From Candidatus Poribacteria bacterium (lineage in GTDB: Bacteria > Poribacteria > WGA-4E > WGA-3G), in the NCBI GenBank assembly GCA_022822085.1, contig JAJECK010000077.1, forward strand, positions 1 to 50,711: a stretch of 50,711 nucleotides of DNA. The letters are read 5' to 3'. The notes below the pieces were generated by a model, which saw only the letters and a list, made by a program, of their open reading frames with translations, ran no database searches and was not told the origin of the DNA. Position 1 is the first letter of the stretch. Each line of letters starts with the position of its first letter. A program made the position numbers and the translations under genes. This document shows positions 27,072-35,342 of the stretch, piece by piece.

Positions 27072-29015
27072 ATGGCTACTAATGTATTTCCACCGAAGGA
27101 GACTACATATCCTATCAGTGAAGCACACGTCAGCAGTTTAGAAGCGTATCAAGAACGGTATGATGAATCAATTAAGGACCCAGAAGGATTTTGGGCAACT
27201 GTTGCTGAGCGATTGACGTGGGACCAACAATGGGATACGATTCGAGATTACGATTTTGTTGAGGCACAGATAAAATGGTTTGAAGGCGGAAAATTAAATG
27301 CTTGTTACAACTGCCTTGATAGACATGTTGAAGATGGATACGGTGATGAAACAGCAATCATTTGGGAAGGGAATGACCCTTCCGAAGATAAGACATTCAG
27401 TTTTAGTGAACTACTTGCTGAGGTGAAAAAGTTTGCTAATGTTCTGAAAGCACAAGGTGTGGAAAAAGGTGATCGTGTCTGTATCTATCTACAGATGGTA
27501 CCAGAATTGGCAATTGCTATGTTAGCATGTGCAAGGATTGGAGCAATTCATTCCATCGTGTTTGGTGCATTTTCAGCTGAATCCCTTAGAGATCGGATTA
27601 ACGATTCGTCATGTAAACTTTTGATTACACAAGATACTGCTTTGCGTGGTGCGCGTAGCGATATTCCAATGAAAGCTAACGCTGATGCAGCCGTTGTAGA
27701 TTGTCCTTCTATTGAAAAAACAGTTGTCGTCCAACGGACAGGGGATAAAGTTGATTTTGATGCAAACCGAGATGTGTGGTGGCACGAAGAAATGGCTACG
27801 GCAGATCCAGAATGTCAACCTGAAGTGATGGATGCAGAAGATCCGCTTTTTATACTCTATACCTCAGGATCAACTGGAAAACCGAAGGGTGTTTTACATA
27901 CTACTGGTGGCTATTTGGTGTATACATCGTATACGCATCAGCAGATATTTGACTACCACGAGGGAGATGTCTATTGGTGTACTGCTGATATTGGTTGGAT
28001 TACGGGTCATTCATATATCATATACGGTCCATTTGCCAATCGTGCAATTACTGTTATGTTTGAAGGTGTGCCGAACTACCCAGATTATGGACGATTTTGG
28101 CAGGTAGTTGAGAAGCATAAAATCAATCTATTCTATACAGCACCGACTGCCTTGCGTGCCTTGATGAAAGAAGGAGATACATGGGTAGAAAAATATGACA
28201 GGTCAACACTCAGATTACTTGGTACAGTGGGTGAACCTATTAAAGAACCTGAATGGCTCTGGTATTATAATGTTGTAGGAGAGAAAGGATGTCCGATTGT
28301 TGATACATGGTGGCAGACAGAAACTGGTGGAATTCTGATTACACCTTTACCCGCAGCAACACCATTGAAACCCGGCTCTGCAACCTTCCCATTCTTCGGC
28401 ATTGAACCTGTGATTCTTGATGAAGAAGGTAAAGAAGTGGAAGGAAATCCTGCCACTGGTTATCTCTGTATCAAGACCGCGTGGCCGGGTATTATGCGAA
28501 CAGTCTATGGTGACCATGAACGGTTCATTGATGTTTATTTTAGGCGATTCCCCGGCTATTATATGACAGGTGACGGTGTGTTAAGGGATGAAGATGGATA
28601 TTATTGGATTACTGGACGTGTTGATGATGTGCTGAATGTATCTGGACATAGATTAGGCACTGCTGAGGTGGAAGGTGCTATTGGTCAACATGATGCAGTT
28701 GCTGAAGCGGCTGTTGTAGGATACCCGCACGACATAAAAGGACAAGGTATCTATGCGTATGTCACACTGATGACGGGTGAATCTGCATCTGAAGATGTAG
28801 AGACAGGTATTAAACAAGCGGTACGACGACATATCGGTCCTATAGCAACACCTGATAAAATCCAGTTTACACCTGCATTACCGAAAACACGTTCAGGTAA
28901 GATTATGCGGCGTATTCTCCGCAAAATTGCAGAAGGGGATGTGTCAGATTTGGGTGATACTTCTACACTTGCTGACCCGACTGTGGTTGATGCATTGGTT
29001 GAAGGAAGACAGTAA
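27072..29015 (+). CDS. acs: Acetyl-CoA synthetase
   Basis: A full-length 647-residue AMP-forming acetate-CoA ligase. Visible motifs: the N-terminal [11 protein letters not shown] block, [14 protein letters not shown], the phosphate loop [35 protein letters not shown], the hinge [22 protein letters not shown] and the C-terminal catalytic Lys in [12 protein letters not shown], the site controlled by acetylation in Acs enzymes. It makes acetyl-CoA from acetate, ATP and CoA in the cytoplasm. GGAGAG lies about 9 bases before ATG 27072. It is the first gene of a plus-strand run (acs, TPP-enzyme half, moeA, hydrolase). Confidence 0.95.
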   Translation: MATNVFPPKETTYPISEAHVSSLEAYQERYDESIKDPEGFWATVAERLTWDQQWDTIRDYDFVEAQIKWFEGGKLNACYNCLDRHVEDGYGDETAIIWEGNDPSEDKTFSFSELLAEVKKFANVLKAQGVEKGDRVCIYLQMVPELAIAMLACARIGAIHSIVFGAFSAESLRDRINDSSCKLLITQDTALRGARSDIPMKANADAAVVDCPSIEKTVVVQRTGDKVDFDANRDVWWHEEMATADPECQPEVMDAEDPLFILYTSGSTGKPKGVLHTTGGYLVYTSYTHQQIFDYHEGDVYWCTADIGWITGHSYIIYGPFANRAITVMFEGVPNYPDYGRFWQVVEKHKINLFYTAPTALRALMKEGDTWVEKYDRSTLRLLGTVGEPIKEPEWLWYYNVVGEKGCPIVDTWWQTETGGILITPLPAATPLKPGSATFPFFGIEPVILDEEGKEVEGNPATGYLCIKTAWPGIMRTVYGDHERFIDVYFRRFPGYYMTGDGVLRDEDGYYWITGRVDDVLNVSGHRLGTAEVEGAIGQHDAVAEAAVVGYPHDIKGQGIYAYVTLMTGESASEDVETGIKQAVRRHIGPIATPDKIQFTPALPKTRSGKIMRRILRKIAEGDVSDLGDTSTLADPTVVDALVEGRQ

Positions 29016-29051
29016 TTTAGAGAATAAGTGCATTATATCGTGAAATAATTT

Positions 29052-29073
29052 GGGTAGGTGTTTATCCCTACCC
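29052..29073 (+). terminator. Weak terminator-like hairpin after acs
   Basis: Stem GGGTAGG/CCTACCC (29052-29058 with 29067-29073), followed by ATTTCTA rather than a long T run, so termination is probably partial. Confidence 0.4.
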
Positions 29074-29096
29074 ATTTCTATGAATGAGGAGCATAA

Positions 29097-29591
29097 GTGG
29101 CATCAGCACAAAAAATCGTCCATGCATTGAAAGAACAGAATATCACTCACGCAATAGGTGTGCCTGATAACGGCAGTGCGCGTATCTATGAACTCTTACG
29201 TGAAGAACAGAACATTGAGGTGATCACAGTAACTCGTGAAGGAGAGGCGTTTGCAATTGCTGCGGGTTTGGACATCGGTGGAAAGAAACCGGTGATAATT
29301 ATCCAAAATACAGGTTTTTTAGAATCTGGGGATGCATTTCGTGGCACCGTATTTAATATGCAAATTCCTGTTGTAGTATTCATCGGATATCGTGGTTATC
29401 ATAATCGGGATGAAGATGGAAAATGGGTTGACTCTGTTGCTGCGTTCCTTGAACCGACTCTTAAAGCCTGGGACTTGCCGTATCAAAAGTTAGAAACGGA
29501 TGACGATTTAGATAGTATTGAGTGGGCTTATGCTAAGTCTGAAGAGACTTCATCCCCCGCAGCTGTGTTACTTATAGGACATGCGAAATAA
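29097..29591 (+). CDS. Thiamine-diphosphate enzyme, PYR-domain half (sulfopyruvate decarboxylase alpha-like)
   Basis: A 164-residue stand-alone PYR domain. The motif VTREGEAFAIAAGLDIGG carries the Glu that activates ThDP, and GVPDNGSARIYELL and VIIIQNTGFLESGDAFRG are typical of sulfopyruvate/phosphonopyruvate decarboxylase alpha subunits (ComD-like). These work with a separate PP-domain subunit, which is not in this window. The start is GTG 29097, with GAGGA 7 bases upstream. Which 2-oxo acid it acts on is not readable; sulfopyruvate (taurine/sulfolactate or CoM metabolism) is the closest family guess. Confidence 0.7.
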   Translation: MASAQKIVHALKEQNITHAIGVPDNGSARIYELLREEQNIEVITVTREGEAFAIAAGLDIGGKKPVIIIQNTGFLESGDAFRGTVFNMQIPVVVFIGYRGYHNRDEDGKWVDSVAAFLEPTLKAWDLPYQKLETDDDLDSIEWAYAKSEETSSPAAVLLIGHAK

Positions 29592-29643
29592 GAATAGAAA
29601 ATGTAGAATAAATCAGAATAGAACGAGCATTGGAGTGAAATAA

Positions 29644-30846
29644 ATGCTAAGTGTTGAAGAAGCAAGACAACAGATGTTAGAGACCATCCCTGTTTTGGGA
29701 ACTGAGAAGCGTGATATATTAGATTGTTCAGACTATGTCCTCGCTGAGCAATTAATTGCATCTGAAAACATACCTCCGTTTGACAATTCTGCGATGGATG
29801 GTTTTGCTGTCCGTTCTGAAGATGTGAAAAATGCATCCAATAATAAGCCAGCTGCGCTTTCAGTAGTTGAGACAATTGCTGCAGGGAATGCACCTCAAAA
29901 AAATGTTACAGTAGGACAAGCAGCACGGATTATGACTGGTGCAATGATGCCAGCGGGTGCAGATGCTGTGGTGATGCAGGAGGTAACCGAACTCAAGGGA
30001 GATAAGGTTACAATCTTAGATAGTGTTGAAAAAGATGAAAACGTTCGGTTTACTGGTGAAAGTGTAATGCAAGGGGATAGTGTTATGTCCGCCGGAAAGG
30101 TGCTTCGTCCTCCAGAAGTATCAATGCTTGCGTCACTCAATTGTGCCGAGGTATTAGTACATAGAAAACCCACCGTTGCTATTGTATCAACTGGAGATGA
30201 ACTGACACCTCTTGGGGAACCACTGACACCGGGGAAGATTCGTGATAGTAACAGATATGGTCTCTATGCACAGGTACAGAATGCTGGTGGTTTCCCAATT
30301 GATATGGGTATCGCACCTGACGATGAAGTTGAAACTGAACGTATATTCCTTGAATCTGTTGCTAAAGCAGATGCGCTCATCACAAGCGGTGGAGTTTCGG
30401 TAGGTGAGCACGATGTTGTTAAGAATGTCCTTATGAAACTGGGTGAGATGAACTTTTGGCGCGTCGCAATGAAACCCGGTAAACCCCAAGTTTATGGGAA
30501 AATTGATGGCAAACCAATCTTTGGTTTGCCCGGTAATCCTGTGTCTTCACTTGTAGTGTTTGAACTCTTTGTGCGACCTGCGCTTCTAAAGATGGCTGGA
30601 CACTCAGACCTCTTACGTCCAACTTTTAAAGCGGTATTGGAAGCAGATGTCACGAATAAAGATGGTCGTGTTAATTTTATGCGTGCGATACTCACAGAAC
30701 AAGATGGGCAATATACCGCCAAAACTACAGGTCCTCAAGGATCTGGGATCCTTCATTCTCTTGTGTTAGCAAACGGTTTAATCACAATTCCATCTGGTGC
30801 ATCCTTACGTGCGGGCGAAACAGTGGATGCGCAATTCTTGCACTAA
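29644..30846 (+). CDS. moeA: Molybdopterin molybdenumtransferase
   Basis: A 400-residue MoeA. Domain marks: PPFDNSAMDGFAVRS near residue 45, IMTGAMMPAGADAVVMQE, AIVSTGDEL, SGGVSVGEHD (MPT-binding loop) and GLPGNPVSSLVVFELF, followed by the C-terminal beta-barrel domain IV. It inserts molybdate into adenylylated molybdopterin, the last step of molybdenum cofactor synthesis. No other mo- genes are adjacent. It is followed 10 bases later by an alpha/beta hydrolase gene on the same strand. Confidence 0.93.
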   Translation: MLSVEEARQQMLETIPVLGTEKRDILDCSDYVLAEQLIASENIPPFDNSAMDGFAVRSEDVKNASNNKPAALSVVETIAAGNAPQKNVTVGQAARIMTGAMMPAGADAVVMQEVTELKGDKVTILDSVEKDENVRFTGESVMQGDSVMSAGKVLRPPEVSMLASLNCAEVLVHRKPTVAIVSTGDELTPLGEPLTPGKIRDSNRYGLYAQVQNAGGFPIDMGIAPDDEVETERIFLESVAKADALITSGGVSVGEHDVVKNVLMKLGEMNFWRVAMKPGKPQVYGKIDGKPIFGLPGNPVSSLVVFELFVRPALLKMAGHSDLLRPTFKAVLEADVTNKDGRVNFMRAILTEQDGQYTAKTTGPQGSGILHSLVLANGLITIPSGASLRAGETVDAQFLH

Positions 30847-30856
30847 ATTCAATGCT

Positions 30857-31591
30857 ATGTCCAAGATGTCGGACCTGAACACCTATTGGGGTGAGATGGC
30901 TTATTCCAATTCTGTTGGCACTGGTTATCCGCTACTTTTTTTACATGGAACAGGTTGTGACTCTATGGATTGGATGTCGGTGACTGATAAATTTCCGACT
31001 CATCTGGGTCATATTACTCTTGATTTTCGCGGACATGGTAAGAGTGCTGTACCTACCGAACCTTTCACAATAGACGACCTGGCAAACGATGTTATTCTTA
31101 TGATAGCATCAATCGGTATTCAAAGACTTATTCTCGTCGGACATAGTCTTGGCGGAATGGTTGCAATTTCAGTTGTCAATCGATGTCCGCAGGTTGCTGG
31201 TCTTGTTTTACTCGAAGGATGGACAAGTCTCTCATCTGCGGGAAGTGCCTTTGACGATAGGCGGTTTTACGGTTCACTTTCAGATGCAGAGATATCAGAA
31301 ATACAACAGAAATCCAATGTAACACGAAATCGGTTTAAGACTGATGTTTGGAATAGTTTTTGGAATTCTGTCAGAGAATTTGACGGGTATAGTTTTCTTG
31401 AAAATGCGTCAATTCCTATATTTGAAGTATTCGGTGAGATGGGAAAAAATGAATATACTGAACAGAAATTACGTATCCCACCTAACCCGAATATTCAAAT
31501 AATATGGGTGCCAAATGCAGGGCATTACCTACCACAGGAATGTCCAGCAGAAGTTGCTGATATATGCACTAATTTATTAGAAACAATATAA
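30857..31591 (+). CDS. Alpha/beta-hydrolase fold protein
   Basis: A 244-residue hydrolase. The oxyanion motif LLFLHGTGCDS, LDFRGHGKS, the nucleophile elbow GHSLGG and a terminal His in NAGHYLPQE define the family; the acid is probably in the strand EVFGEMGKNE. The substrate is unknown (ester, lactone or similar). I start at ATG 30857 (or 30866), since the longer frame from 30797 lies within moeA. It ends 3 bases before the convergent rhodanese stop. Confidence 0.8.
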   Translation: MSKMSDLNTYWGEMAYSNSVGTGYPLLFLHGTGCDSMDWMSVTDKFPTHLGHITLDFRGHGKSAVPTEPFTIDDLANDVILMIASIGIQRLILVGHSLGGMVAISVVNRCPQVAGLVLLEGWTSLSSAGSAFDDRRFYGSLSDAEISEIQQKSNVTRNRFKTDVWNSFWNSVREFDGYSFLENASIPIFEVFGEMGKNEYTEQKLRIPPNPNIQIIWVPNAGHYLPQECPAEVADICTNLLETI

Positions 31592-31593
31592 CG

Positions 31594-32427
31594 CTATTCT
31601 TCAGGAATTTCGACCGGCAAATCCAGCCGGTCACCCCATTCTTTCCAAGACCCAATATAGTTGCTAACCATCGTATAGCCGATGAGCCGCAATGCTAAAT
31701 AGGTCTGGGAAGAACGGTACCCACCCTGTCAGTAGCACATGACCTTTTTCTCATGTGTGATACCTGCATCTGCATACATTTTTTGGAGTTCATCAGCAGG
31801 TTTGAACGCTCCATTCTCATCAAGATTATTGACCCATTCTATGTGAATAGAACCCGGTATTGCCCCTGCGCGTTCAGCACGTGCTACTTTTCCAAAATGT
31901 TCGTCATCTGTACGTGTGTCAAGGCGGACGAAGTCATCTCTATTCAGGATATCATGTATGCTGTCAGCATCCATGTGCGTATTAAGGTTTGGATCTATAG
32001 GAAATTGTGGCACTTTAGGTGGTTCAACGCCATCTATGCTGACCGGACCATCCGCTGCTAACCATGCTTTGTAGCCACCATCCAATACACGAGATTTTGA
32101 ATGACCTAAGTATTCACAAAACCAAAATCCTCGTGAAGCATAGATACCAGAAATATCTTCATACCAAATTATAGTTTTTGAATGGTCGAGACCACGTTGT
32201 TGGAATAGATATGCTATCATCCACATAAATGGACCAAATGTCTGTTGACGAGTATCAATTAGACTTATACCAAATAAATCCAGATGAAGTGCCCCTGGAA
32301 TATGTCCTTTTATGTATTCATGTGTTGGACGTGTATCCACGATACAATATGAATCGTCATCAAGGTTGTTTCGCAACTCCTCTGTAGATATAACAAGTTC
32401 AGGATTAACATAACCTTTATATGCCAT
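31594..32427 (-). CDS. Two-domain rhodanese (sulfurtransferase) with probable selenocysteine at the active site
   Basis: Read through an in-frame UGA at 31729-31731, this is a 277-residue tandem rhodanese of the thiosulfate/3-mercaptopyruvate sulfurtransferase type. The N-domain (CIVDTRPTHEYIKGHIPGALHLDL) has no Cys at its loop (WYEDISGIYASRG). The C-domain (VRLDTRTDDEHFG, GAIPGSIHIEW) reaches its catalytic loop as VMCY-U233-QGGYRSSQT, where U233 stands exactly where rhodaneses have Cys (C-x-x-G-x-R). After the UGA the frame continues with a normal tail (LALRLIGYTMVSNYIGSWKE ... EIPEE) to a TAG at 31594. A plain nonsense mutation is the alternative. A MATE exporter gene lies 38 bases upstream on the same strand. 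Confidence 0.82.
31701..31727 (-). promoter_or_regulatory. Possible bacterial SECIS hairpin just after the UGA
   Basis: Starting 1 base after the UGA, the RNA can pair AGG/CCU, then U-GGG with CCC-A, across a small internal loop, closing an apical loop CCGUUC that holds a GU pair, the feature bacterial SelB recognises. The loop lies about 12-17 bases from the UGA, slightly closer than in the E. coli formate-dehydrogenase SECIS. Hand-folded only. Confidence 0.4.
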
Positions 32428-32465
32428 TTTCGGACTACCTTTCTGGTAGAATTGACTCTACCATT

Positions 32466-33818
32466 TTATATTGTTTTTATTCTTTTCCATATACCAGTTC
32501 TATACCAAATCCACATAGCAGCACCTTGCACTACATTAGACAGTGCTATACCGATCCACACACCAATCAGACCGATAAAATGTGATAATATAATCACAAG
32601 ACATAATCCTACTCCGATCTGTGCTACGAGTGTTATTATCATCGGTGATAAGGTATCACCTGCACCATTTAATGCTTTTCCCAATACTAAAGAAAATGCG
32701 ATAAATCCAAATGTCAGTGACAAAAATTGTAGATAGACAGCTCCAATTTTGATGACTTCTGAATCATCGGTGAAAATTCGTATAAACATCTGTGGTAAAA
32801 CGAGGAATAGGATACCGATGCCTGCCATGACCGAAGTGCCGACGATATTTCCTATTTTCGCAGAATCTTCAGCGCGGTCTATCTGATTTGCCCCTATGTT
32901 TTGTCCAACTAAAGGTGCAACAGAGTTTGCTATTCCGAATCCAGGATTCATAACAAGGATCCTTAACCGCATACAAATTGTGTATGCTGCAACGGCGAAT
33001 TTTCCATAAGGTCCTATCACCCATAAGAACCCGAGTCGGGACAGATGTCTCCAGAAACCTTGCATAGAACTAAATATCCCCAACCTAAATATGTCAAGCA
33101 TTTCCACAAGATCAGTCCGGAAGGGTACGTTCCGTAGAGAAATCGGTGCACGTCCACTGAAACAGAGAACAAGCAAAATTAGCACACCGATTCCTCTGCC
33201 TATGAGGGTTGCTAACGCAGAACCTGCGACACCGAGTTTAGGGAAAATCCATAATCCAAATATTAACATCGGATCGAGTCCAATGTTAATCAGAGTTGAG
33301 AATACTAACACTACCATAGGTGTAACGGCATCCCCACCTGCTCGGAAGATTGAACCGAGTGTCATAGATAGGAACATCGTGCTGATACCGACAAGTATAA
33401 TTTGCATGTAAGTTGTACCGAGTTTTATCACCTCTGGCTCTGTCATTCTGACAGAACGTAACCCAAATTCTGCTAAAGGGTATCCAATTATCGCGATACC
33501 GATAGCGAAGAAAATAGCAAGCAGGATAGCTTGCATGGCGACGTGTCCCGCTTGTGCGTAATTCCTTGCCCCCAGGTATTGTGCAACCAGTATCCCTGCC
33601 CCTGTTGAAATACCGAGGGAGAAAACTCCTATTAACCTCAGTAAATTCCCACTTACACCAACTGCAGCAATCGCAGCAGGTCCCAATCTTCCAACGAAAA
33701 TCATATCAACGATATTGAAAGCGTCTTGGAGAATATAGCCGCATGTAATTGGCACTGCAAGATTTATAAGATGTTTTAATAGATTTCCTTGAGTTAAATC
33801 ACCTCGTTTATTCTTCAT
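32466..33818 (-). CDS. MATE-family multidrug/metabolite exporter
   Basis: A 450-residue protein with 12 predicted membrane helices in two homologous halves. The N-terminal segment GNLLKHLINLAVPITCGYILQDAFNIVDMIFVGRLGP is the standard MATE opening; NPGFGIANSVAPLVGQNIGA in the second half is the conserved family block. MATE proteins use Na+ or H+ gradients to expel organic cations and other small molecules. AAGGAAATGA stands directly before the ATG. It is followed by the rhodanese gene on the same strand. Confidence 0.9.
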   Translation of the reverse strand: MKNKRGDLTQGNLLKHLINLAVPITCGYILQDAFNIVDMIFVGRLGPAAIAAVGVSGNLLRLIGVFSLGISTGAGILVAQYLGARNYAQAGHVAMQAILLAIFFAIGIAIIGYPLAEFGLRSVRMTEPEVIKLGTTYMQIILVGISTMFLSMTLGSIFRAGGDAVTPMVVLVFSTLINIGLDPMLIFGLWIFPKLGVAGSALATLIGRGIGVLILLVLCFSGRAPISLRNVPFRTDLVEMLDIFRLGIFSSMQGFWRHLSRLGFLWVIGPYGKFAVAAYTICMRLRILVMNPGFGIANSVAPLVGQNIGANQIDRAEDSAKIGNIVGTSVMAGIGILFLVLPQMFIRIFTDDSEVIKIGAVYLQFLSLTFGFIAFSLVLGKALNGAGDTLSPMIITLVAQIGVGLCLVIILSHFIGLIGVWIGIALSNVVQGAAMWIWYRTGIWKRIKTI

Positions 33819-33879
33819 TCATTTCCTTACTGATCAACTAACAGACATTTTTCTCCATTACTTCATATCAATTTTACAC

Positions 33880-33908
33880 TTGCAATATATGTCCGCCTGA
33901 TTTATACT
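33880..33908 (+). promoter_or_regulatory. Sigma-70-like promoter for the M55 peptidase gene
   Basis: TTGCAA (33880-33885), a 17-base spacer, TATACT (33903-33908), about 40 bases before the GTG start at 33949. Confidence 0.6.
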
Positions 33909-33948
33909 CAAGCAATAATATGATAAGAATTGAGAAAGGAATACACAA

Positions 33949-34764
33949 GTGAAAGTATTGATCATGTCTGACATGGAGGGAGTCAGTGGGATAGTGGTGT
34001 GGGATCAGGTTGAAGGCGGTGCTGCGATGTTTGAAGAAGGCAGACTCCTTTATACTGAAGAGATTAACGCTGCGGTGCGTGGTGCTAAAGCCGCTGGTGC
34101 TACTGAAATTGTCGTTGTTGATTGCCATGGGGCAGGAAAGGGTTGGACGTTTAATTCGCTTATCCCCGATAAAATAGACCCAGACTGTGAATGGGTTGCA
34201 CATCACGGTTGGGGACGTTTTGATGATATGTGGAAAGGTGGATGCGACGCATGTTTGCTTATCGGTATGCATGCCCGAAATAACACTCCTGATGGTGTCC
34301 TGTGTCATACAATTTCTTCAGTCCGATATCGTAACCTTTGGTTCAACGACGATCTTGTCGGTGAAACTGGGGTGAACGCAGCCCTCAATGGACACTACGG
34401 TGTACCGATTGCATTGGTCACAGGTGACTCAGCTGTTTGTAAAGAAGCAAAGGAACTACTCGGTAAAAATCTACCAACAGTCGCTGTTAAAAAAGGGCTT
34501 AGCCGATACAGTGCAAGACAAATTCCACCTGTTCGCGCTCGTGAGATGATAGAACAGGCAGCTAAGGATGCTCTATCTGATTTAACGAGAATTCAACCTT
34601 ATGTTCCCAAAAAACCAACAACAATCAAGATTGAAGTGTCAAGTGTTGACAAACTTGCTGATTTTAAAGGACGATATGGTGTTGAAATCACAGGTCCCGT
34701 CACAGCAGAAAGTCGCGCTGAAGATTGGATGACAGCGTGGGATCAGTTCTGGCCTTTTGTGTAG
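33949..34764 (+). CDS. dppA: M55 family D-aminopeptidase (DppA-like)
   Basis: A 271-residue zinc peptidase. The metal and catalytic residues of Bacillus DppA are present at matching places: Asp8 and Glu10 (MSDMEG), His60 (VVDCHG), His108 (LIGMHARN) and Glu139 (VGETGVN). DppA is a cytoplasmic decamer that releases D-amino acids from D-Ala peptides, so a cell-wall peptide salvage role is likely. The start is GTG 33949, with AAAGGA 9 bases upstream. No dipeptide transporter genes are adjacent, unlike the Bacillus dpp operon. Confidence 0.88.
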   Translation: MKVLIMSDMEGVSGIVVWDQVEGGAAMFEEGRLLYTEEINAAVRGAKAAGATEIVVVDCHGAGKGWTFNSLIPDKIDPDCEWVAHHGWGRFDDMWKGGCDACLLIGMHARNNTPDGVLCHTISSVRYRNLWFNDDLVGETGVNAALNGHYGVPIALVTGDSAVCKEAKELLGKNLPTVAVKKGLSRYSARQIPPVRAREMIEQAAKDALSDLTRIQPYVPKKPTTIKIEVSSVDKLADFKGRYGVEITGPVTAESRAEDWMTAWDQFWPFV

Positions 34765-34805
34765 TCCTTTATAGATATCTGCAGGAATCTAATTCTCACC
34801 TTAGA

Positions 34806-35228
34806 TTAGGATTCCTCAAGGACATCAAGTGGATCCCCTGCAGCATCCTTGCGTTCTAACAGTTCTACTTCATATCCATCAGGATCAGTGATAAATGCCA
34901 TTTTCATGCCACCCGATGTAAACTGTTTACGCCATTCATCTGGCCAAATCTCCAATCCTGCTTTCTCCAAACCGTCGCAAAATTCGACAATATCAGGAAC
35001 ACCGATTGCAAAATGCATCAAGTCTTCCTGTACCTGTAGATCAAAATCTGGTGAATAGGTTAATTCTAAAGTGTGCGCGTTACCCGGTAGTTCAAGATGG
35101 ACGATCTGGTTGCCTGCGGGTGATTTATCGCTCCGACTTAGAACTTTGAATCCCAGATGCTCACAATACCATTGAATAGAATGATCAAGATCGCTGACGC
35201 GAACTCGAGTGTGTAGAAATACTGCCAT
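34806..35228 (-). CDS. Glyoxalase I-like metalloprotein
   Basis: A 140-residue vicinal-oxygen-chelate protein with four metal ligands of glyoxalase I in place: His6 (FLHTRVRV), Glu55 (HTLELTY), His72 (MHFAIGV) and Glu122 (GYEVELLE). The pattern SIQWYCEHLGFKVL matches the family opening, and length fits the bacterial Ni-type enzyme. It would isomerise the glutathione-methylglyoxal adduct to lactoylglutathione, though some VOC relatives use other thiols. No operon partner is obvious. Confidence 0.8.
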   Translation of the reverse strand: MAVFLHTRVRVSDLDHSIQWYCEHLGFKVLSRSDKSPAGNQIVHLELPGNAHTLELTYSPDFDLQVQEDLMHFAIGVPDIVEFCDGLEKAGLEIWPDEWRKQFTSGGMKMAFITDPDGYEVELLERKDAAGDPLDVLEES

Positions 35229-35342
35229 TTAATTCTCCTTAAATTCGTAATGTTATATGTTCAATCAACTCTGTGATAATACTACCATACCTGTTTTATT
35301 TTTGCAAGAATTTTAGATGAACTCGTTTACTCATAATTTTGA

